Origin: Bacteroidota bacterium
GTDB taxonomy: Bacteria > Bacteroidota > Bacteroidia > AKYH767-A > OLB10
Direction: 5' to 3'
Assembly: GCA_019136655.1 (NCBI GenBank)
Contig: JAGVTU010000006.1
Location: 1 to 64,000, forward strand
Length of the DNA stretch: 64,000 bases
Shown: positions 43,268 to 54,390 of the stretch, one piece after another
How the letters are laid out: the number at the start of each line of letters is the position of its first letter
Position numbering within the stretch: position 1 is the first letter of the stretch
Translations under genes and position numbers: made by a program
The notes under the pieces: model-generated
What the model was told of the DNA's origin: nothing
The model's database searches: none
The model's input: only the letters and a program-made list of their open reading frames with translations

Positions 43268-44098
43268 TTAACTATTTCTTTTTTTACATACCACCTGATT
43301 TTTATACTTCAGGTTAATCAGTTCATACTGTTCCCATCCTGTCGAGGGTAATCCGTGCTTATACAGATTATCGAGTTTCTCCAGTTTTTCGTTCAGGTTG
43401 GTGATGTCACCTAACAAAATCACCTGATTTCCTAAACGAGGAATAAGTTCAATTTCATTGTTCTCGTTTACATACATCTGCTCAAACATGGCATCCCATG
43501 AGGAGTCACTTTTTAGTTTTTCAGCTAACAAAAACAACTGCGTCAGCACAGGAAGTTTCTGCAATGAGTCACTTTCCAACGTCAACTCTTCATCAAACGG
43601 AGCTAATTGTTGCTGCACATAGGTGTCGTGAAGATTGCCGTTTGCAATCATCACAGGCTCCGAATATTTTTCAGCTAATGGCATAAATTTCCCTCTGTCG
43701 TCAATATAAAAACTCTCGTCTTTTGAATTAATTATTCTTAAAACAGGGCTGCGTTGTTTGATGTCAACATGCACCCATCCATCAATCGTTGAATATACCT
43801 CGGACTTAAAAACGTAAGGGTTGGCATCAATGATTTTTTCCAACACATTCGTGTTAATATCAACCAATGGACTTCCTATTATTTTTTTGCCTTTCGACAG
43901 TATCATTTCCATCACATCACTGCGGTCAACAAAGCCTTTGATGCTTTCATCTTCAATGTTGATGATGACTCCTTCGCAAAGCACTTTTGCGCTGCGGTGG
44001 TTTGCAAAACTCATCAATACCAATACTACACCTGCGATCACAACATACCCTGTTACCGTCAGTATTCCTGTGATTTTTTTGTTCAGATTGATTTTCAT
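43268..44098 (-). CDS. ftsQ: cell division protein FtsQ (DivIB type)
   Basis: A bitopic divisome protein of 276 residues. One membrane segment (about 10-31) precedes a POTRA-like domain (about 38-110: CEGVIINIEDESIKGFVDRSDVMEMI ... IDANPYVFKSEVYSTIDGWVHVDIKQRSPVLRI), followed by the beta domain. Similarity to E. coli FtsQ is weak, so the call rests on topology, the KQRxPVxRI-type strand and its place between murC and ftsA. Confidence 0.88.
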   Translation of the reverse strand: MKINLNKKITGILTVTGYVVIAGVVLVLMSFANHRSAKVLCEGVIINIEDESIKGFVDRSDVMEMILSKGKKIIGSPLVDINTNVLEKIIDANPYVFKSEVYSTIDGWVHVDIKQRSPVLRIINSKDESFYIDDRGKFMPLAEKYSEPVMIANGNLHDTYVQQQLAPFDEELTLESDSLQKLPVLTQLFLLAEKLKSDSSWDAMFEQMYVNENNEIELIPRLGNQVILLGDITNLNEKLEKLDNLYKHGLPSTGWEQYELINLKYKNQVVCKKRNS

Positions 44099-44112
44099 TT
44101 CAGTGACATTTT

Positions 44113-45507
44113 TCAGTTAGCGGTACTAAGATTTTTCTTCATCAGCATATTTCGAAGCGGCAACACACATGTATCAATATCTCCCGCTCCCAATGTGAGC
44201 AATACTTCCGGAGTATGATTTTCAACATATTCTACCAACTTCTCTTTGCTCAGCATTATTTTATTCGCACAATTTATTTTCTTAAAAATTATTTCAGAGG
44301 TAACTCCTTCAATCGGCAATTCGCGTGCAGGATAGATGTCCAGCAAAATCACCTCATCTAACAATGAAAGACTTTTTGCAAACTCATCAGCAAAATCGCG
44401 CGTACGGCTGAACAAATGTGGCTGAAATACACCCGTAATTTTTTTGTCGCTATAAAGTTCTTTTACTGAAGATATGGCTGCACTCAGTTCTTCGGGATGA
44501 TGCGCATAATCGTCAATAAAAACTAGATTTTCAGTTTTTATCTGACAGTCAAATCTCCTGTTCACACCTGAATAAGATGCAAGGGCTTCACGGATTTTTT
44601 CCTCGGGAAGGTTTAGTTTGAAAGCTACTGCAATAGCTGCAACTGCATTTTCGATATTGTGTCGTCCGGGAAGACCTAATACTAAATTTTCTATCAGGTG
44701 ATTTCCAACCATCACGTTAAACTTATAAGAACGATTACTGATGGTTATGTCCGCAGCATGCACTTCAGCATCTGACTGAAGAGAGTAAGTAGTAATATCC
44801 GCTTTAACATCGCTTACCTTCAATCCATTTTTTAATATCAGATGTTCTTTTACCTGACCGGCAAAAGCATTGTAAGAACGAACAAGTTCGTCATGCGTTC
44901 CATAAATATCGAGATGATCAGCCGACATGCTGCTGATAACTGCAATGTCCGGGAACAAAGTGAGAAATGAACGGTCAAACTCATCTGCTTCCACCACGTT
45001 GACTATTTTATTATCCCCCTTAGGGAGTACAAAATTGCTGTTGAAGTTTTTTGCAATACCACCAAGGAATGCTGCAATATTTACTCCACATGAATGAAGT
45101 ATATGCGCAATCATACTCGAAGTTGTTGTCTTGCCATGTGTGCCGGCAACTGCTACTGTATAATTTGCAGAGGTAATCAACCCAAGCACTTTAGAACGTT
45201 TGACAACACTGAAAGCATTGTCATTAAAATAATTTAACTCAGAATGCGACTTAGGAATGGCAGGCGTGTAAATAACAAGAATTTTATCTCTGTTGCTTTT
45301 ATCTAAAAATGCAGAAGAAATAAGCTGAATATTGTCTTCAAAGTGAATGTCCATTCCTTCGGCAATCAGTTGCGATGTGAGTGTTGTGGCTGTGCGGTCA
45401 TATCCGGCTACCTGTTTGCCCAACGTTTTGAAATAACGCGCCAGTGCACTCATGCCAATGCCACCAATGCCAATGAAGTAAATATGAGTTATCTGATTCA
45501 GGTTCAT
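44113..45507 (-). CDS. murC: UDP-N-acetylmuramate--L-alanine ligase
   Basis: Adds L-Ala to UDP-MurNAc, the first peptide step of the precursor. 464 residues. The N-terminal Rossmann motif FIGIGGIGMSALARYF, the ATP loop AGTHGKTTTSSMIAHIL, the central NVVEADEFDRSFL and YAHHPEELSAAI are standard Mur ligase features. It overlaps murG by 4 bases and precedes ftsQ by 14. Confidence 0.96.
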   Translation of the reverse strand: MNLNQITHIYFIGIGGIGMSALARYFKTLGKQVAGYDRTATTLTSQLIAEGMDIHFEDNIQLISSAFLDKSNRDKILVIYTPAIPKSHSELNYFNDNAFSVVKRSKVLGLITSANYTVAVAGTHGKTTTSSMIAHILHSCGVNIAAFLGGIAKNFNSNFVLPKGDNKIVNVVEADEFDRSFLTLFPDIAVISSMSADHLDIYGTHDELVRSYNAFAGQVKEHLILKNGLKVSDVKADITTYSLQSDAEVHAADITISNRSYKFNVMVGNHLIENLVLGLPGRHNIENAVAAIAVAFKLNLPEEKIREALASYSGVNRRFDCQIKTENLVFIDDYAHHPEELSAAISSVKELYSDKKITGVFQPHLFSRTRDFADEFAKSLSLLDEVILLDIYPARELPIEGVTSEIIFKKINCANKIMLSKEKLVEYVENHTPEVLLTLGAGDIDTCVLPLRNMLMKKNLSTAN

Positions 45508-46658
45508 GCAGGCATTGAGGTTTTATCGTTAACAGGTTGACCGGATTTCTTTTCTGATGCCAGAGCAATTACTTCTCCTGCAATTTTCTCTGCCGAATTG
45601 GGAAGAGCCTGTGCTGCTGCATTTGAAGCTAATGATTTAAGAAGTTGTTCGTCACGGAGAGTATCAAGTGCAGTTGCAACCAACTGTGCAGATGCATCAG
45701 CATCGCGCACCATCAGTGCAGCATTTTTGCGAACCATGGCTTCAATATTTTTTGTCTGATGATCTTCGGCAGCTGTAGGCAGCGGAACCATAACAGAAGG
45801 TTTTCCTACAAGCAAAATTTCTGAAACAGTGCTTGCACCGGCACGCGAAACAATTAAATCTGCAGCAGCATAAGCAAAATCCATCTGATAAATAAAATCA
45901 AACACGCGCACATTTTCCATTCCTGCTGATGAAACTGCATTCTGTGCTTCGTCATAAAACAATTTTCCTGTCTGCCACACTACTTGCACATCTGCCTGAC
46001 GGATTTCATTAAGCCCTGCAAGAATGCTTCTGTTGATAGAGCGAGCACCCTGACTTCCTCCAACAACAAGAATGGTTTTCTTTTCAGGGTTAAGTCTGAA
46101 AAAAGAAAATGCTTCCTGACGTTTGCCTTCAATCTTCAAAACATTTTCTCTGACAGGGTTACCTGTCAACAATATTTTTTCTTTGGGAAAATATTTTTCC
46201 ATTCCGTCATAAGCCACACAAATTTTCTGAACACGTTTTGCCAGAATTTTATTGGTTATTCCCGGATAAGAATTCTGCTCCTGTATCAAACAGGGTATAT
46301 TTTTTAATGATGCTGCATATAACAACGGACCGCTGGCATAACCACCTACTCCAACTGCCACATCAGGTTTGAACTCACGGATTATTCTTAATGCTTTACT
46401 TACACTGGACAAAACCTTAAAAGGAAATGAAAGATTATCTATTGTCAGTTCTCTCTTAATTCCACTAATCCATAACCCTTCAATTTTATAACCTGCAGCA
46501 GGAACTTTTTCCATCTCCATTTTTCCCTGTGCACCTACAAATAAAAATTCTGTTTCAGGATTAAGCTTACGTATTGCATTAGCAATGGCAAGTGCAGGAA
46601 AAATATGTCCTCCTGTACCTCCACCACTGATGATTACTCTAAGCTTATGCTGTTGCAT
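45504..46658 (-). CDS. murG: UDP-N-acetylglucosamine--N-acetylmuramyl-(pentapeptide) pyrophosphoryl-undecaprenol GlcNAc transferase
   Basis: Makes lipid II from lipid I at the cytoplasmic face of the membrane. 384 residues, GT-B fold. Features are the first G-loop SGGGTGGHIFPALAIA, VGVGGYASGPLLYAA, LIQEQNSYPGITNK, GGSQGARSIN and the donor-site segment LIVSRAGASTVSE. It overlaps ftsW by 14 bases and murC by 4. Confidence 0.96.
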   Translation of the reverse strand: MQQHKLRVIISGGGTGGHIFPALAIANAIRKLNPETEFLFVGAQGKMEMEKVPAAGYKIEGLWISGIKRELTIDNLSFPFKVLSSVSKALRIIREFKPDVAVGVGGYASGPLLYAASLKNIPCLIQEQNSYPGITNKILAKRVQKICVAYDGMEKYFPKEKILLTGNPVRENVLKIEGKRQEAFSFFRLNPEKKTILVVGGSQGARSINRSILAGLNEIRQADVQVVWQTGKLFYDEAQNAVSSAGMENVRVFDFIYQMDFAYAAADLIVSRAGASTVSEILLVGKPSVMVPLPTAAEDHQTKNIEAMVRKNAALMVRDADASAQLVATALDTLRDEQLLKSLASNAAAQALPNSAEKIAGEVIALASEKKSGQPVNDKTSMPA

Positions 46659-47799
46659 GCGCTACTCTTTTTAGTTGTTCCTGTTCAATATTTCTGCTCA
46701 CACTGAGAATAATTCCTATAGCTACACTGGTAAACCAGATAGAAGTACCTCCCATGCTCAACATCGGCAATGGCTGCCCCGTTACAGGGAAAAGATTGAC
46801 TGCTACTGCCATATTAATCATTGCCTGAAACACCAGACTGAATGCGCAGCCAACAGCAAGTAAAGTGGCAAAGGCAAACGGACTTTGCCGGACTATGACC
46901 ACAGCTCTGTAAAACAAAACCAGATAAAGCAACACTACGATTGTTCCTCCTAAAAATCCATACTCCTCCACAATAATGGCAAATATAAAATCGGAATACG
47001 GGTGAGGAAGAAAATTGCGCTGTGTACTGTTGCCGGGGCCTTTGCCCATAATTCCTCCTGATGCAATTGCAATCTTAGCCTGTTGTGTCTGATAATTTCC
47101 ATTGTCGTCACCACTCTTAAAATTTTCGATGCGCTTTTTCCATGTACCGATGCGGCCTTCATAACCTGAATACAGTGCAATGGAAATAAACAATGTCAGT
47201 CCTGCAATTCCAATTCCTATGAGTGAAAGAATGTATTTAACTTTTATACGACCGAAGAACATCAGTATAAGACAAGTGGTAAACAACACTGCAGCAGTAG
47301 AAAAATTTGCAGGAAGAATTAATCCGCATACCAGACATACAGGTAAAATAATTGGCAAAAAAGCAGATTTAAAATCTTTGATGTTATCCTGTTTCTTAGA
47401 GAGTGAACGTGCAACAAACAGAAGCAATGCAATTTTTGCAAGGTCTGAAGTCTGAAATGATAAGTTTATCACAGGTAATGTAAGCCAACGGGAAGCTTCA
47501 TTGAGGTGAGTTCCTGTGATGAGAGTAAGAAGAAGCAAAGGCACGGCAACGATGATGGCGATTTTAGAAATACGCGCATACAATGTGTACTTTGCAAGAT
47601 GTGTAAAATACATTATGGCAAATCCCAGCAACATGATGATTCCATGCTTGAAGAGATAATACTCAGTGTTTCCCGACTGGTATTTGTAAGCCAGTGTTCC
47701 TGTGGAACTATAAACAGCGAGTATTGAAAACAATGAAAGCAAAATAACTACAATCCATATAATGCGATCACCTTTGAAATATGTTTCCAGCCAGTTCAT
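46645..47799 (-). CDS. ftsW: FtsW/RodA/SpoVE family peptidoglycan polymerase (FtsW)
   Basis: A SEDS-family glycosyltransferase with about ten membrane segments over 384 residues that works with the class B PBP in septal synthesis. ARSLSKKQDN, QTQQAKIAIASGGIMGKGPGNSTQRNFLPHPYSDFIFAIIVEEYGF and LPVTGQPLPMLSMGGTS-like wording (FPVTGQPLPMLSMGGTS) match. FtsW rather than RodA is chosen from its dcw position between murD and murG. Confidence 0.94.
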   Translation of the reverse strand: MNWLETYFKGDRIIWIVVILLSLFSILAVYSSTGTLAYKYQSGNTEYYLFKHGIIMLLGFAIMYFTHLAKYTLYARISKIAIIVAVPLLLLTLITGTHLNEASRWLTLPVINLSFQTSDLAKIALLLFVARSLSKKQDNIKDFKSAFLPIILPVCLVCGLILPANFSTAAVLFTTCLILMFFGRIKVKYILSLIGIGIAGLTLFISIALYSGYEGRIGTWKKRIENFKSGDDNGNYQTQQAKIAIASGGIMGKGPGNSTQRNFLPHPYSDFIFAIIVEEYGFLGGTIVVLLYLVLFYRAVVIVRQSPFAFATLLAVGCAFSLVFQAMINMAVAVNLFPVTGQPLPMLSMGGTSIWFTSVAIGIILSVSRNIEQEQLKRVAHATA

Positions 47800-47821
47800 C
47801 TATTCTTCTTGATTAATTAAA

Positions 47822-49165
47822 TTATAATGAGCGCACAGCAGTTTTAAACTGGCGTCCTCTGTCTTCGTAATTTTTAAACAAATCAAAACTTGCACAGCAT
47901 GGTGAAAGCAGAACCACATCACCTTTCTTACTCATTTTGTAAGCCAGTGCAACAGCTTCTTCAGCTGAGGTTGCATCAGCCATATCTTTGATAATATTGC
48001 CAAATGCATCGTGAATTTTTTTATTGTCAGTTCCCATGCACACGATAGCTTTCACTTTTTCTTTTACAAGATCAGTCAGGATGGAGTAGTCATTACCTTT
48101 ATCAATTCCGCCTACAATCCAAATCACGGGTTTTTGCATACTCTCGAGGGCAAACCATGCACTGTTTACATTGGTAGCTTTTGAATCATTGATAAAATCA
48201 ACACCATGTACGGTAGTTACAAATTCCATACGATGTTCTGCATTTCTGAAATCAGCAAAACTATCGCGAATAACTTCTTTACGAATGTCGAGGATACGTG
48301 CCGCAACTCCCGCTGCCATGCTGTTGTAGAGGTTGTGTTTGCCCTGTAAGGCGAGTTCGAAGATTGACATAGTAAATAATTTGTTTTGAATATTAAGTTG
48401 AAATTGATTGTCCTTTAAAAAAGCACTCATCCCCTCTTCTTTATGAATTGAAAAAGGATAGCATTGTGCAATGGGATTACGTTTCAGTATTTCTGTTTCT
48501 ATCAGTGTATCATCTGCGCAGTAAATAAATGCATCGTTTGCAGTTTGATTTTGCAGAATTCGGAATTTGGAGTTAATATAATTCTGCAGTGAGTATTCAT
48601 ATCTGTCGAGATGATCGGGAGTAATGTTCAGCAGAATGCCGATATCAGCTTTGAAGGAATACATTCCGTCCAGCTGAAAACTGCTCAGCTCAATTACATA
48701 ATGGTCAAAATTTTCTTCTGCCACCTGCCAGGCAAAACTTTTACCTATGTTTCCTGCAAGTCCTACATTGAATCCTGCTTTCGATAAAACATGATAGGTA
48801 AGCAATGTGGTTGTTGATTTGCCATTGGTTCCGGTTATACAAATCTTTTTTGCATCTGTATATCGTCCTGCAAATTCAATTTCTGAAATTACAGGCGTAC
48901 CTTGCTCTTTAAATTTTTTGATTATTTCTGCCTTATCAGGTATGCCCGGGCTTTTGATTACTTCACCGGCATTGCCTATCAGCGACCAGGTATGATTGCC
49001 TTCTTCAAATGCAATATTACGCTGAGACAATTGCTGGCGATATACTTCGGCAATGCGTCCTGCGTCAGAAACAAAAACGTCATACCCCTGTTTTTGTGCA
49101 AGGATGGCAGCACCAACTCCGCTTTCGGCAGCTCCCAGTATAGCAATGCGTTTTTGTTGACTCAT
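47822..49165 (-). CDS. murD: UDP-N-acetylmuramoylalanine--D-glutamate ligase
   Basis: Adds D-Glu to UDP-MurNAc-L-Ala. 447 residues: N-terminal domain (RIAILGAAESGVGAAIL), ATP loop ITGTNGKSTTTLLTYHVL, central VIELSSFQLDG and NITPDHLDRY, and the C-terminal FINDSKATNVNSAWFAL and LLSPCCASFDLF. Four bases separate it from mraY. Confidence 0.96.
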   Translation of the reverse strand: MSQQKRIAILGAAESGVGAAILAQKQGYDVFVSDAGRIAEVYRQQLSQRNIAFEEGNHTWSLIGNAGEVIKSPGIPDKAEIIKKFKEQGTPVISEIEFAGRYTDAKKICITGTNGKSTTTLLTYHVLSKAGFNVGLAGNIGKSFAWQVAEENFDHYVIELSSFQLDGMYSFKADIGILLNITPDHLDRYEYSLQNYINSKFRILQNQTANDAFIYCADDTLIETEILKRNPIAQCYPFSIHKEEGMSAFLKDNQFQLNIQNKLFTMSIFELALQGKHNLYNSMAAGVAARILDIRKEVIRDSFADFRNAEHRMEFVTTVHGVDFINDSKATNVNSAWFALESMQKPVIWIVGGIDKGNDYSILTDLVKEKVKAIVCMGTDNKKIHDAFGNIIKDMADATSAEEAVALAYKMSKKGDVVLLSPCCASFDLFKNYEDRGRQFKTAVRSL

Positions 49166-49169
49166 CAGG

Positions 49170-50426
49170 TTAGCGAAGTTTTAAGGTTATAATACTGATG
49201 ACTGCTAACATGATGCCCACAATCCAAAACCGTGTTACGATTTTTGATTCATGGTATCCCAGTCTCTGATAATGATGATGCAATGGCGACATCTTGAAAA
49301 TTCGTCTTCCTTCGCCATATTTCTTTTTGGTATATTTGAAATAAGCAACCTGCATCATTACCGAAAGATTTTCAATCAGAAATATTCCGCAGATTACAGG
49401 AATCATTAATTCTTTTCGGATGGCAATGGCAAACACTGCGATAATACCTCCCAGAGCAAGGCTGCCTGTATCGCCCATAAACACCTGTGCAGGATAAGCA
49501 TTGTACCAGAGAAATCCTACACATGCACCAATGAATGCTGCCATGAAAACCATCAGCTCACCGGCATTGGGAATGTACATTATGTTCAGATAGTTGGCAA
49601 AAACCGTATTACCTGACACATAAGCAAAAACAGCAAGAGTTAAACCGATTATACCTGAACTTCCTGCAGCAAGCCCGTCAATACCATCAGTTATATTGGC
49701 ACCGTTGGAGACTGCTGTGATGATGAGAATGACTACAGGAATAAAAATAAGCCATGCAAATTTTTTATAATTATCACCCATCCACGACAAGAGTGATGCA
49801 TAATCAAATTCATTGTTCTTGAAAAACGGAATGGTGGTAATTGTTGATTTGATATTTGTTGATGAAAACAGCACTCCTTCCTGATTCTGCAAATCATCTA
49901 CCAGCGTCTGACCATGATGCAGTTTTACGTCAGCTTTAGAAGCTTTTTCACGCACCACTACATGATCATTAAAATATAACACACTGCCTACAATTACACC
50001 CAGACCAACCTGTCCTACTACTTTAAATTTCCCTGCAAGACCTTTTTTATTTTTCTTGAAAACTTTAATGTAGTCATCAAGAAAGCCAATTAAACCTAAC
50101 CACACAGTTGTAATTAGCATTAAAATCACATATACATTCTGCAACTTGGCTAACAACAACGTTGGAATGAGTATTGCGGAAAGGATAATCAGTCCACCCA
50201 TGGTAGGTGTTCCCTGTTTTTCTATTTGTCCTTCCAGTCCGAGGTCACGAATTGTTTCACCCACTTGCTTTTTTCTAAGGAAGTTTATCAATCTTCGTCC
50301 GGTGAAAAATGAAAACATCAGTGAGAAAATAATTGCAAGAGCTGCACGGAAGGAGATGTATTTGAACACTCCTACTCCCGGGAAGTGATAATGCTTGTCA
50401 ATATATTCAAAGAGATAGTATAGCAT
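49170..50426 (-). CDS. mraY: phospho-N-acetylmuramoyl-pentapeptide-transferase
   Basis: Transfers phospho-MurNAc-pentapeptide to undecaprenyl phosphate to give lipid I. 418 residues with about ten membrane segments. The conserved parts are [24 protein letters not shown] (Asp pair), [27 protein letters not shown] and [12 protein letters not shown]. It is about 60 residues longer than E. coli MraY; the extra bases encode a polar insert (about residues 155-230) that I take as the usual Bacteroidota form. One base overlaps murE. Confidence 0.96.
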   Translation of the reverse strand: MLYYLFEYIDKHYHFPGVGVFKYISFRAALAIIFSLMFSFFTGRRLINFLRKKQVGETIRDLGLEGQIEKQGTPTMGGLIILSAILIPTLLLAKLQNVYVILMLITTVWLGLIGFLDDYIKVFKKNKKGLAGKFKVVGQVGLGVIVGSVLYFNDHVVVREKASKADVKLHHGQTLVDDLQNQEGVLFSSTNIKSTITTIPFFKNNEFDYASLLSWMGDNYKKFAWLIFIPVVILIITAVSNGANITDGIDGLAAGSSGIIGLTLAVFAYVSGNTVFANYLNIMYIPNAGELMVFMAAFIGACVGFLWYNAYPAQVFMGDTGSLALGGIIAVFAIAIRKELMIPVICGIFLIENLSVMMQVAYFKYTKKKYGEGRRIFKMSPLHHHYQRLGYHESKIVTRFWIVGIMLAVISIITLKLR

Positions 50427-51889
50427 CAGGCATTGAGTGATTTAAATGATTCCTGTAAAATTTGTTTATCGTCAAACGGATGTTTCACTCCGTTGATTTC
50501 CTGATACGTTTCATGGCCTTTTCCTGCAATAAGAATAATGTCACCGCTTTTTGCAAGATTGCATGCTACACGAATTGCTTCTTTACGATCGGTAATTGCC
50601 ATCACTCTTGCTGCAAGATGAGCAGGAACTCCTGCACGCATTTGCTCAATGATCAGTTGCGGATCTTCGTTTCTCGGATTATCTGAAGTAAGAATAACTT
50701 TGTCACTTTGTTCTGCAGCAATCTGTGCCATTACCGGTCTTTTAGCCGTATCACGGTTTCCTCCGCAGCCTACAATTGTAATCACCGATTCATTGCGTGT
50801 TCTGATATCATTGATGGTTGAGAGAACATTCTTCAGTGCATCAGGTGTATGGGCATAATCCACAATTCCCATAATTTTATTAGCTGAAATCTGATAATCA
50901 AATCTTCCGCTTACTGATTCAAGTGTGCTGAGTGCAGTAAGCGCATGCTGCTTGTCAATTCCAAGCAAAACTGTAACTGCGTAAATAGCCAACAGGTTAT
51001 AAGCATTGAAGCTGCCGATAAGTTTGCACAGCACTTCAGTGTTGTCTATCTGTAATAACAATCCGTTGAAATTATTTTCAATGATTTTGCATCTGAAATC
51101 AGCCATAGAATGCAATCCGTAAGTTTTTACAGTTGCTTGCGTATTCTGTACCATAACTGATCCATTGCGGTCATCTGCATTTACCAAAGCAAATGCAGTA
51201 TCGGGGAGCATATCAAAGAATTTCTTTTTAGCTTTTATATATGCATCAAATGTTTTGTGATAATCAAGATGGTCGTGTGTGATGTTGGTAAATACTCCTC
51301 CCGCATAATGCAGAGCATCTACACGATGTTGCACAACAGCATGCGAACTGACTTCCATAAAACAGTATTCACAACCTTCGAGCACCATTCGGCTGAGCAG
51401 TTGATTCAGCTGTATAGGATCAGGAGTAGTATGGGTTGCCGGAATAACTGTATCGTTAATTCTGTTTTCAACAGTTGATATCAACCCACATTTAAAATTC
51501 AACTGCATAAACATTTTATATAACAATGTTGCAGTGGTGGTTTTGCCGTTGGTGCCTGTGATACCAACCAGCTTCAGATGGGATGACGGGTGATTATAAA
51601 AATTAGCACAAACCTCAGCAAGTGCTATCCCTGTATTTTTAACGCGTATATAATTGATACCGGCCTGAATGGTTTCAGGCATGTCTTCACACAGAATGGC
51701 TACAGCACCTTTTTCAATTGCACTGTTTATAAAACTGTGACCATCTACACGTGTTCCTCTCAGTGCTACATACATTTCCTGAGCACGCACCTCATTAGAG
51801 TTTATACAAATACCATTGACAGAAGTATTGGTATTCCCAATTACCTCTTCAATACCGGCTTTGTATAATATTTCTTTTAAGAGTGGCAT
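50426..51889 (-). CDS. murE: UDP-N-acetylmuramoyl-L-alanyl-D-glutamate--2,6-diaminopimelate ligase
   Basis: Adds the third residue of the stem peptide. 487 residues with the ATP loop [45 protein letters not shown] and [15 protein letters not shown]. The motif D403-N404-P405-R406 marks meso-diaminopimelate-specific MurE (lysine enzymes differ here), so the wall is of the DAP type. It overlaps both neighbours by one base. Confidence 0.96.
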   Translation of the reverse strand: MPLLKEILYKAGIEEVIGNTNTSVNGICINSNEVRAQEMYVALRGTRVDGHSFINSAIEKGAVAILCEDMPETIQAGINYIRVKNTGIALAEVCANFYNHPSSHLKLVGITGTNGKTTTATLLYKMFMQLNFKCGLISTVENRINDTVIPATHTTPDPIQLNQLLSRMVLEGCEYCFMEVSSHAVVQHRVDALHYAGGVFTNITHDHLDYHKTFDAYIKAKKKFFDMLPDTAFALVNADDRNGSVMVQNTQATVKTYGLHSMADFRCKIIENNFNGLLLQIDNTEVLCKLIGSFNAYNLLAIYAVTVLLGIDKQHALTALSTLESVSGRFDYQISANKIMGIVDYAHTPDALKNVLSTINDIRTRNESVITIVGCGGNRDTAKRPVMAQIAAEQSDKVILTSDNPRNEDPQLIIEQMRAGVPAHLAARVMAITDRKEAIRVACNLAKSGDIILIAGKGHETYQEINGVKHPFDDKQILQESFKSLNA

Positions 51890-53988
51890 CAGCTTAATTC
51901 TATAGTTATGAGTTGACCTTTACTGATTTTAGTACCAGGAGGAACAGATTGTTTGCTGACAGCACCACGTCCCATTACCTTCACCTGTAGTCCGCTGCTT
52001 TCCAACAAATACATGGCATCACGCAATCCCATACCCTTCACATCAGGAACCTGCCCGCTTTTTACCTGTAAGTTCTTAAGTGTTTCTGTTGTTTCGCGTT
52101 TGCTTGTCTCTGCCCACTTGCCTGTTTCGCCCAACATTTTTACAGCAATATTGGCTTTGTTACATGCAACAATGGTTGCTTTTGCATTTCCCGGTTTTGC
52201 AAGTGGAATATTTGCCATTTGAACGTCAAGCTCCTTATGCATATCAAGATTGGTTGCATATACCTTATCAGCTATATCTTTAAAAACAGGAAGCGCAACT
52301 TCGCCTCCGTAATAGCCGGCAACTGAAGGATTATACACCACAACAATACATGAGTAAGCCGGATGATCTGCAGGGAAATATCCGCAGAAAGAAGCCTGAT
52401 ATCTTATTTTACCTGATTTGTAGCCACCTTTGCTGTTGGCCATCTGCGCTGTTCCTGTTTTTCCTGCTACAGAATAAACACATGCCTTCAACTTACTTCC
52501 TGTACCATTCAACACAACACCCTCTAATAACTCTTTAGCTTGGGCAATGGTGCGTGAAGAACAAATAGAATCAGCTATGACAGTGGTATTAAAAGTCTGA
52601 ATGGTTTTACCTCTGTATTTTATTTCTTTTACAAAAAGTGGTTTTACCATCTTACCATTATTGGCAACGGCATTGTAAAAAGTAAGTGTATGTAAGGGTG
52701 TGACAATTGACTCGTATCCGATTGAAATATATGGCAACGATATTTTACTCCAGTCTTTGTCTGTCGTTGATTTTATTCTTGGTTTTCCTTCTCCGGCAAG
52801 TTGTAAATTCAGCTTCTTGCCAAAACACATTTTGTTGATGCGGTCAATAAATGCCTGCGGATTTTTGCGATAGTATTTATAAACGAGTTTTGAAACACCA
52901 ACATTAGAGGATACTTCAAAAGCATGTTTAGCAGTAATTTTATTAAGCCCTTCATGAGAGTCGCGCATGATTATTCCGGGAGCATAACTTGTTCTTCCCC
53001 CCGTTGCATTTAGTGTATCTTCCAAATCAATATAACCATCTTCAATACCGGCCATCATACTGGCTAACTTGAATGTGGAACCCGGTTCGGTAGCATAACC
53101 TATTGCATAGTTAAAATCCTCGCGGTAGTAACCTGAGTCAACGCGTGAGAGATTTACAATTGCCTTAATCTCCCCTGTAGCTACTTCCATCAACACTGCA
53201 CAACCTGCCTCAGCATTGTTTTTCACCAATTGATTATAGAGTGATTGCTGTGCAACATCCTGTATGTTTAAATCAATGGTTGTATAAACATCACTGCCGT
53301 CTTTCGCTTCAATTTCATTGTCAATGTTTACAGGCTTCCAGATGTTGCCTGATATTTTCTGCATCAGTCTTCTTCCGCTCTCACCACGCAAACTTTCGTT
53401 AAATGCTCCTTCTATTCCAACAGGAGTTACGTTATCTATTTTATAACCAATGGTACGTGATGCCAACTCCCTGAATGGTTTTTGTCTAAGATTTTTCTGT
53501 TCAATAATCAAACCTCCCTTGTATCGGCCTTTATTAAATATTGGGAAAGTTTTAACTCTTTTCAGATCTGCATACGAAACATTTCTCTTCAAAAGAAAAT
53601 ATCGCTCACCGTCACGCCTTGCTTCGCGCAGCATTCTCTTGTACTCATCTTTGCTTTTATCTTTAAACAATCCGGCTAAACATAACGACAGTGAATCCAA
53701 CTTCTCATTAAACAATTCCTTGGTAATGCCATCTGCTTTCGTATCCATTCGCAAATCATAAAACGGAACGGATGTAGCAAGTAAACTTCCGTCAGCACTG
53801 AAAATATTTCCTCTTGAAGGTTCGATGGTGCGATAAGCCAGAGTAAGACTGTCTGCTTTCCCGCGCCAGTAATCTCCCTCAACAAACTGTAATTGAAAAA
53901 CCCTTCCTATAATTGCCAGTGCAAAAAGGCACATAAACGCATATACTACGTAAACTCTGGTAAGTATGCTTTTCTTTATATTAGACAT
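51889..53988 (-). CDS. ftsI: class B penicillin-binding protein (FtsI type) with a C-terminal PASTA domain
   Basis: The septal transpeptidase. 699 residues: one membrane segment (about 10-31), pedestal domain (about 45-240), and transpeptidase with Ser304-x-x-Lys307 (GSTFK), SSN in FEVSSNVGVSKL and KTG at 510-512. A single PASTA domain closes the protein (VPDVKGMGLRDAMYLLESSG ... VPPGTKISKGQLITIELS), unlike E. coli FtsI. Shares one base with murE and ftsL, reflecting tight coupling. Confidence 0.95.
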   Translation of the reverse strand: MSNIKKSILTRVYVVYAFMCLFALAIIGRVFQLQFVEGDYWRGKADSLTLAYRTIEPSRGNIFSADGSLLATSVPFYDLRMDTKADGITKELFNEKLDSLSLCLAGLFKDKSKDEYKRMLREARRDGERYFLLKRNVSYADLKRVKTFPIFNKGRYKGGLIIEQKNLRQKPFRELASRTIGYKIDNVTPVGIEGAFNESLRGESGRRLMQKISGNIWKPVNIDNEIEAKDGSDVYTTIDLNIQDVAQQSLYNQLVKNNAEAGCAVLMEVATGEIKAIVNLSRVDSGYYREDFNYAIGYATEPGSTFKLASMMAGIEDGYIDLEDTLNATGGRTSYAPGIIMRDSHEGLNKITAKHAFEVSSNVGVSKLVYKYYRKNPQAFIDRINKMCFGKKLNLQLAGEGKPRIKSTTDKDWSKISLPYISIGYESIVTPLHTLTFYNAVANNGKMVKPLFVKEIKYRGKTIQTFNTTVIADSICSSRTIAQAKELLEGVVLNGTGSKLKACVYSVAGKTGTAQMANSKGGYKSGKIRYQASFCGYFPADHPAYSCIVVVYNPSVAGYYGGEVALPVFKDIADKVYATNLDMHKELDVQMANIPLAKPGNAKATIVACNKANIAVKMLGETGKWAETSKRETTETLKNLQVKSGQVPDVKGMGLRDAMYLLESSGLQVKVMGRGAVSKQSVPPGTKISKGQLITIELS

Positions 53989-54386
53989 TACTTTTCAGTT
54001 GAAGATTTTAAAACAATTTTTTTAGGAGGCACTTCAAGTTGTTTAATACCTAATGGCAATACCTCTTTTGCAACCTGCGACTGTCTGCTCTTGAACATCA
54101 GGTCAGATTTCACTGAGATATACTCCGAACGCAATTCCTTAATCTCCTTTGCAGTTTTGTCTATTTCACGAATATTTTTCTCTGCAACGTAACTGTTGGC
54201 TATATATACCAGCGACAATCCCATCAGAAAAAATGCAAAAGGAAGCATCTTTAACATCAGTTTTTTGTCAATCAGTCCGATGAAATTGAGCATACCGATG
54301 TATTTGCGTGCTGCTGAAATTCTACCGGTACTTTCCGATGATTTTTTTTCTTTTGATTTCTTGTCCTGCTCTTTAAAAGTGTTCAT
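53988..54386 (-). CDS. FtsL-like cell division protein
   Basis: A 132-residue bitopic protein. A charged cytoplasmic N-terminus (about 1-45, KKSKEKKSSE) is followed by one membrane segment (MLPFAFFLMGLSLVYIANSYV, about 45-66) and a short periplasmic helix likely to coil. Sequence similarity to FtsL is too low for a firm call, so size, topology and its position between rsmH and ftsI carry it. Confidence 0.8.
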   Translation of the reverse strand: MNTFKEQDKKSKEKKSSESTGRISAARKYIGMLNFIGLIDKKLMLKMLPFAFFLMGLSLVYIANSYVAEKNIREIDKTAKEIKELRSEYISVKSDLMFKSRQSQVAKEVLPLGIKQLEVPPKKIVLKSSTEK

Positions 54387-54390
54387 GTCG